From Bacillota bacterium (GTDB lineage: Bacteria > Bacillota > UBA4882 > UBA8346), in assembly GCA_023400055.1 (NCBI GenBank), contig JAEXFN010000023.1:1-64000 (forward strand): DNA of 64,000 nucleotides. The letters are read 5' to 3'. Shown in pieces: positions 35,600 to 45,042 of this stretch; position 1 is the stretch's first letter; each line of letters starts with the position of its first letter. Under the pieces are notes generated by a model, which saw nothing but the letters and a program-made list of their open reading frames with translations, ran no database searches and was not told where the DNA came from. Made by a program: the position numbers and the translations under genes.

Positions 35600-37399
35600 T
35601 CAATGCACCACGGGCAGCCGAATCACGATCGTGGTCCCGCGATCGACAGCGCTCTGCAAGATAATGCCGTATTCGACCCCGAATTGCATTTTGATCCGTT
35701 TATCCACATTCCACAGCCCGATGAAACCCTCGGTCTTTTTGTCGATCTCCGAATCATTCCCGGAGATCAGTCCGCGGTTGATCCGTTCCAGCCGCTCCGA
35801 TTCGATTCCGGCGCCATTGTCGGCGATCTCGATCACCAGCTCCTCTCCGGCGATCCGGCCGCGAAGGTCGATCCGCCAAGCCCCGTCCAAATTTTTGAAG
35901 GCGTGATAAAAACAGTTTTCCACCAAGGGTTGCAACATCATCTTGATCACCAGGCAGTCCAGCAGCGCCTCGGGAATCTGCTCATGAAACTGGAACTTCT
36001 CCCGGTGCCGGACTTTCATTACCGTGACGTAATTGCGGATGTGCTCGATCTCCTGCCGGAAGGGAACGAGGCGGTTGGTCCATTTGATGTTGTAACGGAA
36101 GAGTTTTCCCAACGAAGTCAGGACATTGGCCAGGTCATACTCTTCCCGCAGTTCGCACTCCATGCGCAGGCTTTCCAGGGTGTTGAAGAGAAAATGGGGG
36201 TTAATCTGCGATTGCAAGGCCCGTATCTCTGCGTCGCGGTGGGCGGTTTCCTGTTCGATCAGATTCAGCAGCACTTCTTCGAGCCTCTCCGCCATCTGGT
36301 TGAAGCTGCGGGCCAGGGCCCCGATCTCATCGTTGCCCTTCTCCTCGACCCTGACCCCGAATTCGCCATCCTGAATCCGTTTCATCATTTTCACCAGCAC
36401 TTTTAAGCGGGCGAACAGGAAATTGGTGGTCAGGAAGGTGACCAAAAAGACGGCGCTCGTCCCGGCCAAAATGATATAGATCAACATATTTTTCTGCTTG
36501 GTCACTTCTTGCAATATTTCCTGCTCCGGAACCACCGCCAGAATCTTATAACCGGTCTCCTGGATGGTTTCATATTCCGCCCGGTAGCGCTGATGCGCAA
36601 ACTTGATCTCCTTGACGCCGCTGGCGCCCGGGAACAGCGGCAACTGGAGCCGCTTCGCCAGGCGGCTGTCGCCGGCCGGACTGATCAATTGGCCGTTCCG
36701 GTCCAGCACATAAATGAAGCCCCGCTCGCCCAGGCGCAAATCGCTCCGATCGCCGAACATCTTCTCGATCAGGATATCGATCTCCAGTATGCCGATTAAC
36801 TGGTTGGAGATCACTGGCGTGATCCGGTCATAGAGGGGAATCACGATGCTCTTGTTCTGCTTGGGATTGATATTGGTATTGATGTCATAAAACTCTTCCG
36901 CCTTCTTCATGTTTCCCCAGACGATTTTTTCGGAAGAGTTCAACAACGCGCGGTAGTAATCTTTCCCGGTGATCCGGCGCAGCGAATAGAGGATGTCGTA
37001 AGCCTCCCGGGTGGATTGGTTGCTGGTGAAGACCCTGATCTTATAGAACTTGTTGGGGTACAGGTGCTTGATATTGAGCAATTTGTTTTGAAAATTGTAG
37101 ATGAAATTGTCGATCTCCGCCGGGCTGAACGAAAAATCATTGTCCAGAAAAGCTTGCAATTCGTTGCTGAAAGCGATCTCCTCGGCGATGTTCTCGGCAT
37201 TTTTGATGGTATATAAGACATTCTGTTTCAACTGGGTGATCCGCTCGCTGATATTCTGATCCGACTGCTGCTTGGCCGACTGCACCATGTTCTGATACTC
37301 GCTGATCCCGATGAAGACGGTCGGCACCATCAGCAAGACAAAATAGATCAAGGTAAACTTCCAGGAGATGCTCAGGCTCTTCAGCCGATTGGCGACCAT
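35600..37399 (-). CDS. Sensor histidine kinase (YesM-like)
   Basis: 599 aa. Membrane helix near residues 13-33, an extracellular sensor region, a second helix near 300, HAMP (VKMMKRIQDGEFGVRV), a His_kinase domain with the phospho-accepting histidine in QINPHFLFNTL near 400, and an ATPase domain with IADNGAGI and GLWNVDKRI. The ATG at 37399 (MVANRL) has CGAGG eight bases upstream and places the first helix normally. An ATG 24 codons earlier has no such site. It is upstream of the response regulator with a 27-bp gap. The signal is probably a sugar, possibly through a binding protein. Confidence 0.92.
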   Translation of the reverse strand: MVANRLKSLSISWKFTLIYFVLLMVPTVFIGISEYQNMVQSAKQQSDQNISERITQLKQNVLYTIKNAENIAEEIAFSNELQAFLDNDFSFSPAEIDNFIYNFQNKLLNIKHLYPNKFYKIRVFTSNQSTREAYDILYSLRRITGKDYYRALLNSSEKIVWGNMKKAEEFYDINTNINPKQNKSIVIPLYDRITPVISNQLIGILEIDILIEKMFGDRSDLRLGERGFIYVLDRNGQLISPAGDSRLAKRLQLPLFPGASGVKEIKFAHQRYRAEYETIQETGYKILAVVPEQEILQEVTKQKNMLIYIILAGTSAVFLVTFLTTNFLFARLKVLVKMMKRIQDGEFGVRVEEKGNDEIGALARSFNQMAERLEEVLLNLIEQETAHRDAEIRALQSQINPHFLFNTLESLRMECELREEYDLANVLTSLGKLFRYNIKWTNRLVPFRQEIEHIRNYVTVMKVRHREKFQFHEQIPEALLDCLVIKMMLQPLVENCFYHAFKNLDGAWRIDLRGRIAGEELVIEIADNGAGIESERLERINRGLISGNDSEIDKKTEGFIGLWNVDKRIKMQFGVEYGIILQSAVDRGTTIVIRLPVVH

Positions 37400-37666
37400 G
37401 GCATGGACCTCGTTATCAATGGATTTACGGACGACGGCCGTCTTTTCAGGAACAAAATGTAAATGGATCATTACGAATTTGTTACGAGTTATTTCTCCGC
37501 GATTTCAAATATTCCTCCATTGGAGCTCGGATGTCAGGGCTGCGTAATGCCGGGCGCGCTGAAACATAACCTTTTGCCGGCAAAACTTCCCTTAGGCTTC
37601 GGCCGAAAATGCCGATAAATAAATTTAGACATTATAAATTTAAAATAAAATGAGGAGGTTGGCGAC

Positions 37667-38071
37667 ATGGCGATTCAGTGGACGCCGAATCTGGCGGTGG
37701 GCGTCGAGCAGATCGATAACCAGCATAAAGAGTTATACCGCCGGATCGATCAGTTATTGGAAGCCTGTAATCAGGGAAAAGGCAGACAGGTCATTGGCGA
37801 GGCATTATCATTCCTGGAGGAGTATGTGATCACTCATTTCCGGGACGAAGAAGCGCTGATGCAACGGTACGCCTATCCCAAATACGATGAACAAAAGACC
37901 CAACATACCTTCTTCATTAAAAAAATCGCTGAGTTAAAGGCGACCTTTGAGAAGGAAGGCCCCGGTCTGAATATCGTCATTCTGACCAATCGGACCGTGG
38001 TGGAATGGCTGAACGGCCACATCCGGAACATCGACACCCAACTGGGGACCTTTCTGAAAGACAAATTATGA
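37667..38071 (+). CDS. Bacteriohemerythrin
   Basis: 134-aa four-helix di-iron protein that binds dioxygen, commonly for oxygen sensing or scavenging in anaerobes and chemotactic bacteria. Ligands visible are His20, His57, Glu61, His80, His118 and Asp123. The position expected to carry the remaining histidine is Gln76 (DEQKTQH). ATG with GAGGAGG. Monocistronic, ending in the terminator at 38126-38153. The missing ligand may lower oxygen affinity or favour another function. Confidence 0.92.
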   Translation: MAIQWTPNLAVGVEQIDNQHKELYRRIDQLLEACNQGKGRQVIGEALSFLEEYVITHFRDEEALMQRYAYPKYDEQKTQHTFFIKKIAELKATFEKEGPGLNIVILTNRTVVEWLNGHIRNIDTQLGTFLKDKL

Positions 38072-38125
38072 GAGCCGGCCCGCTCTTGTCCCCGGGCGAT
38101 GGCTGGATCGTTGTCCCGGACAAAA

Positions 38126-38153
38126 AAAGAACCGCTGCGCAGCGGTTCTTTTT
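38126..38153. terminator. Bidirectional terminator between the hemerythrin and transporter genes
   Basis: Stem AAAGAACCGCT (38126-38136) and AGCGGTTCTTT (38141-38151) with a GCGC loop and T/A runs on both sides. Serves two convergent genes. Confidence 0.85.
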
Positions 38154-38180
38154 GATCGATCCGTTATGAAAAGACGGTCG

Positions 38181-39452
38181 TTAATGGAGCCCGCAGCGCC
38201 GTTCCTCGACCAGACCGACGCCGAACATCAGGACTCCGGCGGCGCAGGCCAAAAAGAAAGTCAGCGGCCAGACCGCGTCCACGCCGTGGCCGGTGATGAA
38301 GCCGCCCATCACCACCGGACCCAGGCAACTCCCCAGACCCTGGCTGAAAGTCTGCAGCGCGGTGAAGCGGGCCCGGTGGCTGACCGGCGCGTGGCAGGCG
38401 ATGTACACGCCGTTGCTGGTGGCCGACAATATTTCCCCGACGCTCCAGATGACGGTGGCCAGGATGAAGCCGGCCAGCGTCCGGGTGAACAGATACATGC
38501 CGAAGCCGCAGCCATATAGGATCCCGGCCAGCGCCACGCATTGCAGCGGCGGCATGCGGCGGGTCAGCCAGACCATGAAGGTGGTGCAAAAGACCACCAC
38601 CAGCGCGTTGACCATCGCCAGGATGCCGAAATAGGCCGGGCCGGCCGCGCCGAACTTTTGGTTCAGATCCAGCGGCAAGGCGAAGGCATGGTGATTGTAG
38701 ACGAAACTGTACACCGCCAGCAGCAGGATCATCGCCGTCAGGAAGGGGCGGCGGCCCATCACCCGCCAGAACGGGCCGCTCTCCGCCCGCTCGTCGGGAT
38801 GGATCAGCTCGTCCTGGGCCGCGGCCACCGCCGCTCGCTGTGGCTGGAACCGTTCCTGGACCAAAAACTGGACCAGGCCGGCCGCCAGCAGGGTGGTCAG
38901 CGCATCGCCGATAAAAAGCCAGGTCATATGCTCCCGGAATAGAAACCCGGCCACCATCGGCCCGATGGCGCTGCCGATATTGATGCCCAAATAGATGAAG
39001 GAAAAAGCGGTGCGGCGGTTGGAGACATCGCTCAGATCGGCGGCCAGGGCGCTATTGGCCGGCTGGACCGCCCCGTTGAAGGCGCTGGAGGCGATCAACA
39101 GCCAGGGCAGCCAATGCAGGTTCGGGGCGAACGCGCAGGCCAGCATGAGCAAGGCCGAAAGGAACTGCGACCCGGCCAGAATCGCTTTCCGACCCAGGTG
39201 GTCGGCGAGTTTCCCGCCGATGATCACCCCGGGGGCCTGAGCGACCAGCGAGAGCATCACGTACCAGCCGGCCCGGTCCGGCGCCATGCCCAGCTTGTCG
39301 GTTAACAAAAGGGTCAGAAAAGGGTTGACGAAATTCCCGGCGGCATTGATCACCCGCGCCATGAACAGCACATAAATGGCGCGCGGCAGCTCGCCGTATT
39401 GCGTCAGAAAACCCGGTAACCATCGCTTCCGTTCCACTCCGGCGGGGCCCAT
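38181..39452 (-). CDS. Major facilitator superfamily transporter
   Basis: About 423 aa with twelve predicted membrane helices and the MFS loop motif KLADHLGRKAILAG between helices 2 and 3. Family resemblance is to drug/proton antiporters, but the substrate cannot be named. The ATG at 39452 (MGPAGVERKR) has AAAGGAG seven bases upstream. The ATG at 39500 has none. No neighbouring regulator. Confidence 0.85.
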   Translation of the reverse strand: MGPAGVERKRWLPGFLTQYGELPRAIYVLFMARVINAAGNFVNPFLTLLLTDKLGMAPDRAGWYVMLSLVAQAPGVIIGGKLADHLGRKAILAGSQFLSALLMLACAFAPNLHWLPWLLIASSAFNGAVQPANSALAADLSDVSNRRTAFSFIYLGINIGSAIGPMVAGFLFREHMTWLFIGDALTTLLAAGLVQFLVQERFQPQRAAVAAAQDELIHPDERAESGPFWRVMGRRPFLTAMILLLAVYSFVYNHHAFALPLDLNQKFGAAGPAYFGILAMVNALVVVFCTTFMVWLTRRMPPLQCVALAGILYGCGFGMYLFTRTLAGFILATVIWSVGEILSATSNGVYIACHAPVSHRARFTALQTFSQGLGSCLGPVVMGGFITGHGVDAVWPLTFFLACAAGVLMFGVGLVEERRCGLH

Positions 39453-39757
39453 CGCCATGCTCCTTTGCGCGGCAAAACTAAATTGCCGGTCATCCGCCAT
39501 CAGCGTCGGGATACAGTATACAACGAACCTTCCAAGGAATCCGCTCCGACCGGAATGATGCCGGCGTCCGAACCCGATTGGAAAGAAGATCTCTTTGCTG
39601 AATGGTATTGGTATATTTTAGGCGTTCGGACCGGGCCTGTCAAGGATTTTAATGGAATTGTCATAATCCGATCTTCTTTCGTGCCAGCCGCTGCCCGGCC
39701 GATAACTTTCCTCCTCTCGTTCAGGATGTCCGCGCAACAACCGGGCGAACTCACTCA

Positions 39758-40114
39758 GCGACTGAAAATGCTCGCACAGTGACTGAGAGAGCTCATTCAG
39801 TCACTCAGTAAGCTCTTTCAGTCACTCAGTAAGCTCTTTCAGTCGCTCAACAAGCTCTTTCAGTCACTCAACAAGCTCTTTCAGTCACTCAACAAGCTTG
39901 CTCAGTCACTCAACAAGCTTGCTCAGTCACTCAACAAGCTTGCTCAGTCGCTCAACAAGCTCATTCAGTCACTCAGCAAGCTTGCTCAGTCGCTCAACAA
40001 GCTCATTCAGTCACTCAACAAGCTTGCTCAGTCGCTCAGTAAGCTCATTCAGTCACTCAACAAGCTTGCTCAGTCGCTCAGTAAGCTCGCTGAACGATTG
40101 AATGAGCTTGCTTA
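39758..40114. repeat. 21-bp tandem array, family 1 (array R5)
   Basis: Fourteen strict 21-bp units from 39800 to 40093 (GTCRCTCARY then AAGCTYNNTCA), with two decayed units before and one after in the same phase. Many units contain the palindrome CAAGCTTG. It runs straight into the structured module at 40115-40754. Confidence 0.95.
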
Positions 40115-40754
40115 TTAACAAAACGATCTCTTTTACTAACTCAACTTTCGCAGAGAAAAAGGAAAGAACTTTTGGATGTTTATTATTCGGGCCCACGGTT
40201 CCGTCGGCGGGTTACTTTTTTGACGGCAAAAAAGTAACCAAAAAACCGTTGGAACCTACGGATTCCAAACCTCCCTTATGCATCCGGTAATCGTCTTCGC
40301 CATCCCTGGCCTCCTGTCTGGCTACCAGGTCATGGCTTTCGATGTCCCCTTCGTAGGGCGACCGCCATTTTTCATCCTTGAAAAGAGGCGTCGCCCGCCT
40401 TCATCCTTGAAGGCGGCGGGTATCTGAAAATAAAGTGGCATACATAGCCATCGGATAAGGCATTAAGGTTTGAACGAGCATCCGTCTCCAGGGAGGGAGA
40501 CGGCGCCGCTTCTTTTCCTGGATGAAAAACAGCGGTCGGGGTCGGAAGTCATAACCTGGTTGCCAGTCAGATTGCCATGGATGGCGGCGACATTCTAAAA
40601 CCCCGGATGAATCAGGAGGCGTTGGAACCTCGGTTCCAACTGGGCGGATTCCAAAGGGTGTCCCACTACACCCTTTGGTCCGGGGGGGCGGGGGTAGGAA
40701 TAGCCCCCGTCGACCCTCAGCTTTCTCCTAAACAATACATCCATCTTTCAGTTA
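40115..40754 (+). repeat. Structured repeat module, copy A
   Basis: About 640 bp, highly similar in order and sequence to 50779-51405. Hairpins: GGTTACTTTTTT with its complement (40210-40239), TTTTCA/TGAAAA (40369-40384), CCGCCTTCA/TGAAGGCGG (40395-40416), CCGTCTCC/GGAGACGG (40482-40503), GTTGGAACC/GGTTCCAAC (40621-40640), CCAAAGGGTGT/ACACCCTTTGG (40651-40678), CGGGGG/CCCCCG (40689-40709). Paired changes between copies keep the stems. G-U-compatible changes suggest a plus-strand RNA. Flanked on both sides by 21-bp units (the last at 40755-40775). Not coding as far as I can tell. Confidence 0.85.
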
Positions 40755-40885
40755 GTTACTTAACAAGCTCGCTCACTCACGGAGAGCTTGAAAGATAAGT
40801 CATGACGTCTATGGACCTAACCCTCGGCCCTTTGCGGCTGATGTCCATCCATGGACGCCGCAAGCTTAAGCCATCCTGGCTCTGG

Positions 40886-40980
40886 CTTCCCGAATCGGGA
40901 AGGGAAACCACCGGCCTCCGAGATCAAAAAAACTTTTAGGCTTCGAAGCATGGTGGTTACTCTCCCCGATTCGGGGAGAG
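40886..40980. other. Nested palindromes between module A and the GH127 gene
   Basis: Two near-perfect palindromes, CTTCCCGA/TCGGGAAG (40886-40902) and CTCTCCCCGA/TCGGGGAGAG (40960-40980), lie outside a further pair AACCACC (40906-40912) and GGTGGTT (40952-40958). There is no T-tail in either direction. This looks like a separate structured element, absent from copy B. The rest of 40776-41065 shows no gene. Confidence 0.6.
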
Positions 40981-41065
40981 CAAGAGAGAGGTTACGATTG
41001 AGATCTAAACCCCTACATGCCTGCACATTTTCTTGCCCGCCCCGGCTCCATCGCGAGGACTCAAG

Positions 41066-43006
41066 TTATTTTTCGCGAATCCAAACGAGCATTTCTCCGG
41101 GTTGGCGATTGCTCCAGAGAAAATAAGGAATCGCCTTGATGGCCACATTTTCTTCCCGCTCCTCTCCGGCCGGCCGGTATAAGGCTGACTGCCAATCGAC
41201 GTCGCTGAGGCGTAGGCCCTTCCCGTAAATTACGGGAATGCCGGAAGGAAGGAATTCATTTTCCATGGCGACCGTCCATTCGGTATCGCGCGCTAAAGCA
41301 ATGGCCGGCAGATTGGGACCGTTATCGGCTTCTTCCAAACAATAGACGATGGGTCCGCGTTGCAAGGCAACCTTACCCATGGCATCCCGCACCCGGGGAT
41401 GCGCCTTGATTCTTTCGACCGGCATCGGCAGGATCAACTGGAGCCGATCGCCCTTTTGCCAGATCCTGTCGAGCTTCACATAGCCATCGCTGCAATTTGC
41501 AGCGGCGGCGATTTTTTGTCCGTTGAGGGCCAATTGCGGATTGCGACACCAGCCGGGGATGCGTAAGCCCAAAGTAAACCGGGCGGAATCCTCTTCCGGA
41601 AAGACGCGCAAAGTGATTTCCTCGCGCCAGGGATAGGCCGAGTCTACGGCGAGACTTATGTTTTGGCCGGCGACGGAGAAATCAATTTCACTGCCCATAT
41701 ACAGATTGACATATAGCGAATCGTCCCCTTGCGAGTAGGCATAATACCCCAGCGAAGCCAATAGGCGGGCCACATTGGGCGGGCAGCAGGCGCAGGCGAA
41801 CCATTTTTGGCGAGCCGGCTTGACATGCTTGGTGTCCTGCCGTTTGGCCGATGCTTCCGGCCATACCTCCAAGGGATTTACATAGAAGAAGCTTCTGCCG
41901 TCCAGGGATATCCCGCTTAATACCCCATTATAGAGGGCTTTCTCTAACACGTCCATGTATTGGCCCTTCATCTCGGCGTTGAACATGCGCTGGGCCCAGA
42001 ATACCAGACCAATCGCGGCGCACGTTTCCGCATAAGCCCGGTCGCTGGGCAAATCATAATCAAACGTAAAAGCCTCGCCATAATCGCTCGAGCCAATGCC
42101 GCCCGTAATATACATCTGCCGTTGCACCAGGCTCTGCCATAAGCGACGGCAGGCTTCCAACAGGGTCGGATCGGCGGTCTCCTGCGCCACATCCACCATC
42201 GCCGCATACAGATACATTGCGCGTACAGCATGGCCTTCGACGGTGTCTTGCTCCCGAACGGGCAGATGGGCCTGATTGTAACGATAATCCCACATGCCGC
42301 GGTGAAGCAGCGATGCTCCCCGCGCTAGGGCTTCCGCCTCAAAAAAATACGGTTTCCGCCCGCGCTCGTCGATAAAAAACTTGCTCAATTCCAAGTATCG
42401 CGCTTGACCGGTAACCCGGTACAGCTTGACCAAGGCCAGCTCGATTTCCTCATGCCCCGGATAGCCGGGTTTTTGATCGGGATTGGGGCCGAATTGGCGC
42501 CGGATATGATCGGCCAGGCGCTGCGCCACGCCCAAAACTTTGTCTTTTCCCGTACTCCGATAATAGGCTACCGCGCCTTCGATGAAATGACCGGCGCAGT
42601 AAAGTTCGTGATCTTCGCGCAGGTTGGTCCATTTTTTATCGGGCGCGTTCAGGATGTAATACGTATCCAAATAGCCATCTGCGGTTTGCGCCTTGGCAAT
42701 GATGTCGATGACCGCATCGGCTTTGGCCTCCAGCTCCCGATCGGGATGAGTGGCCAACAGATGGCCGACCGCCTCCAACCATTTCCAGACATCGCTGTCC
42801 TGGAAGACCATACCCTTAAACTCGCCTTGGCTCAAGCCGGCCGCGATCCGCAAGTTTTCCAGGGCATGGCTGGGTTCCAGGCCGGGTACCCGATCGTTTA
42901 AAACCTCATATTGATAAGGAATGATCGTATCGCGCAATCGATCGATCCTTGAAGTCCAAAAGGAGTCCTTGATTTTCACCTGATTCAATTGTAACGGTTT
43001 GAGCAT
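41066..43006 (-). CDS. GH127 beta-L-arabinofuranosidase
   Basis: 646-aa glycoside hydrolase of family 127 (formerly DUF1680). An (alpha/alpha)6 barrel carries the zinc site with E-x-C in AYAETCAAIG near residue 328 and the CC pair of ACCPPNVARL near 404. One of these cysteines is the nucleophile in characterised members. No signal peptide, so it acts on imported arabino-oligosaccharides. It is the last gene of an operon with a CUT1 ABC importer, preceded by a GntR/LacI-type regulator. ATG 43006 with AAAGGCGG. Confidence 0.93.
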   Translation of the reverse strand: MLKPLQLNQVKIKDSFWTSRIDRLRDTIIPYQYEVLNDRVPGLEPSHALENLRIAAGLSQGEFKGMVFQDSDVWKWLEAVGHLLATHPDRELEAKADAVIDIIAKAQTADGYLDTYYILNAPDKKWTNLREDHELYCAGHFIEGAVAYYRSTGKDKVLGVAQRLADHIRRQFGPNPDQKPGYPGHEEIELALVKLYRVTGQARYLELSKFFIDERGRKPYFFEAEALARGASLLHRGMWDYRYNQAHLPVREQDTVEGHAVRAMYLYAAMVDVAQETADPTLLEACRRLWQSLVQRQMYITGGIGSSDYGEAFTFDYDLPSDRAYAETCAAIGLVFWAQRMFNAEMKGQYMDVLEKALYNGVLSGISLDGRSFFYVNPLEVWPEASAKRQDTKHVKPARQKWFACACCPPNVARLLASLGYYAYSQGDDSLYVNLYMGSEIDFSVAGQNISLAVDSAYPWREEITLRVFPEEDSARFTLGLRIPGWCRNPQLALNGQKIAAAANCSDGYVKLDRIWQKGDRLQLILPMPVERIKAHPRVRDAMGKVALQRGPIVYCLEEADNGPNLPAIALARDTEWTVAMENEFLPSGIPVIYGKGLRLSDVDWQSALYRPAGEEREENVAIKAIPYFLWSNRQPGEMLVWIREK

Positions 43007-43085
43007 CGGTAATCCGCCTTTCTATGATCGTGGTTTGAGCGATGATCGAAAAAACAGTCCGGGAAAACCGGCTTCTTTTGCAAAA

Positions 43086-43910
43086 TTACTCTTTCAGTCC
43101 GGACAGCGTCACCCCCCGGACAAAATACTCCTGCGCAAATAGGAAAGCGATTAAGACCGGCAATAAACTGATCACGGTCCCGGCCATTAATACCGGCCAA
43201 TCGGTGGAGTACATCCCCTGCATCGAAGCCAAGCCGATCGGGATCGTCATCTTCGGAATCGAATTGATAAAGACCAGCGGCCGAATAAAATCGTTCCAGA
43301 TGCCCATGAAGGTGAATACTCCCAAGGTGGCCAGGGCCGGTTGGGAGAGGGGCAGAAATATCCGCCAATAGATTCCGAAGGGTGTGCAGCCATCGATCTT
43401 GGCGGCGTCTTCCAAAGCGGCCGGTATGTTCAGAAAAAACTGCCGCATCAGGAAAGTGCCGAAGGCGGAGACCAGATTGGGAATGATTAAGGAATAATGG
43501 GTATCCACCCACCCCAAGTAGCGCATCAGAATAAAGGTGGGGATCAGCGTCACGTGGAACGGCACGATCAGGGTCGCCAAATATAAGGCAAACAGATAAT
43601 CCCGGCCGGGAAATCTCAGCCTGGCAAAGGCGAAGCCAGCCATCGAACTGGTAAGGATCTGCGCGGCGACCACGATGGCGGATATTTTGATACTGTTGAC
43701 GAAGAACAGGGCGAAAGGATAGCGGTCCGATACTTTCAGATAATTCTGCCAGACAATTTTTTCTCCCAAGAGCGTCGGGGGGAAAGTGAATACTTCACTC
43801 AGCGATTTTACGGAGGTGCTGAGCATCCAGATAAACGGGGCGACCATCAGCAAAGCGCCGAAGGTCAGGATAATATAGGAGATGACTTTGCCGTATATCA
43901 CTCGTTTCAC
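43086..43910 (-). CDS. CUT1 sugar ABC transporter permease (MalG type), arabinoside cluster
   Basis: 274 aa, six helices, with the EAA loop EDAAKIDGCTPFGIYWRIFLPL near residue 185 (given as EDAAKIDG...IFLPL). I choose the GTG start at 43910, nine bases after GAGGAGG, which gives the usual family length. The longer TTG reading adds 36 hydrophilic residues. 79 bp upstream of GH127. Confidence 0.9.
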   Translation of the reverse strand: MKRVIYGKVISYIILTFGALLMVAPFIWMLSTSVKSLSEVFTFPPTLLGEKIVWQNYLKVSDRYPFALFFVNSIKISAIVVAAQILTSSMAGFAFARLRFPGRDYLFALYLATLIVPFHVTLIPTFILMRYLGWVDTHYSLIIPNLVSAFGTFLMRQFFLNIPAALEDAAKIDGCTPFGIYWRIFLPLSQPALATLGVFTFMGIWNDFIRPLVFINSIPKMTIPIGLASMQGMYSTDWPVLMAGTVISLLPVLIAFLFAQEYFVRGVTLSGLKE

Positions 43911-44050
43911 AATATTGTTCCTCCTCGAAATGGAGATCGCGGCGTTCGCAAGCCCATCGTGCCTCTGCCGTGCCGCTTCCCGAAGGATGATTCGATCCTG
44001 GGCCGCCGGATGAATCAATCCCCGGAACGCCTGTCAATGCGCCAGTGATT

Positions 44051-44956
44051 TTAATAAACCACCCAATTTTGCGACTGTTTCAATTGAATGACGGTGATGA
44101 TGAAAACCAGGAAGAAAAGAATATAAGCGATGGCGCTGGCATAACCCATCTTAAAATATTGAAAGGCGTTTTGGTACAGATAATGGACCAGTACCGACGT
44201 GGAACGGGCCGGCCCGCCTTGGGTCATGATGTAAACCTGGTCAAAGACCTGGAAAGAGTTGATAATGGACATCACGACTACAAAAAAAGTCGTTGGCGAG
44301 AGCAATGGCAAGGTCACATGATAAAACTTGGTCCACCCGTTGGCGCCGTCAATTTCGGCGGCTTCGTAGTAATTGTCGGGTATCCCTTGCAATCCGGCCA
44401 GGAAAAGCAGCATATTAAAGCCTAAACCCTTCCAGATGCTGGCGATCATCACCGCCGGCATCGCCCAGACGGTGCTCGACAGCCAATTCGGGCCGCGGAT
44501 GCCCACCAGGCTCAATAGGAAATTCAACAGGCCGAATTCCGGATTATAAAGCCATTGCCAAACCATGGCGGCGGCGACTGTCGAGGAGATCACCGGCAGA
44601 AAGTAAGTCGCCCGAAACAACTTCACCAATTTTAGCTTCTGATTCAAAGCGAAGGCCAGTAACAGGGCGATGATGATCCCGGCGGGGACCGTTCCGATGG
44701 TGTAGTAAATCGTATTCCAAAGGACCTTCCAGAAGATTTGATCCGTCAGCAACTGCTGATAATTTCCGGGGCCGATCCATTGCGGAGCGCTTAACAGATC
44801 CCAGCGGACGAAACTCAATCCGAAAGAAGCCAACACCGGCAGAAAGATGAATGCCAGAAAGCCCAACAGGTTAGGGGCCAAAAAGATCCCCGCCCAAAAA
44901 GTATCGCTGTATGTAAGGCGCCGCAGAATCGGTCCGAGCACTTTCTTTTCCTTCAT
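44051..44956 (-). CDS. CUT1 sugar ABC transporter permease (MalF/UgpA type), arabinoside cluster
   Basis: 301 aa with six main helices and the EAA loop YYEAAEIDGANGWTKFYHVTLP. Start ATG 44956 with GAGGGGG. Pairs with the permease at 43086-43910. No ATPase gene in this cluster, so a shared MsmX/UgpC-type ATPase encoded elsewhere should energise it. Confidence 0.92.
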   Translation of the reverse strand: MKEKKVLGPILRRLTYSDTFWAGIFLAPNLLGFLAFIFLPVLASFGLSFVRWDLLSAPQWIGPGNYQQLLTDQIFWKVLWNTIYYTIGTVPAGIIIALLLAFALNQKLKLVKLFRATYFLPVISSTVAAAMVWQWLYNPEFGLLNFLLSLVGIRGPNWLSSTVWAMPAVMIASIWKGLGFNMLLFLAGLQGIPDNYYEAAEIDGANGWTKFYHVTLPLLSPTTFFVVVMSIINSFQVFDQVYIMTQGGPARSTSVLVHYLYQNAFQYFKMGYASAIAYILFFLVFIITVIQLKQSQNWVVY

Positions 44957-45042
44957 GATATCGCCCCCTCATAAAATATGGGCATTCCCCGGGAACAGCC
45001 CGGGAAATGCCGTCAAACGTCCGCCGATCGCCGCTTGGCGCT

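Noticed and set aside
39898..40101. Plus-strand open frame of LSHSTSL-type heptads in array R5
   Set aside because: Same reason: seven-codon units from the 21-bp repeat. No start signal, low complexity.
40577..40798. 73-codon open frame shared with a 65-codon frame at 51217-51414
   Set aside because: The two copies differ by amino-acid-changing substitutions exactly where stems keep pairing, so the frame is incidental to a structured element.
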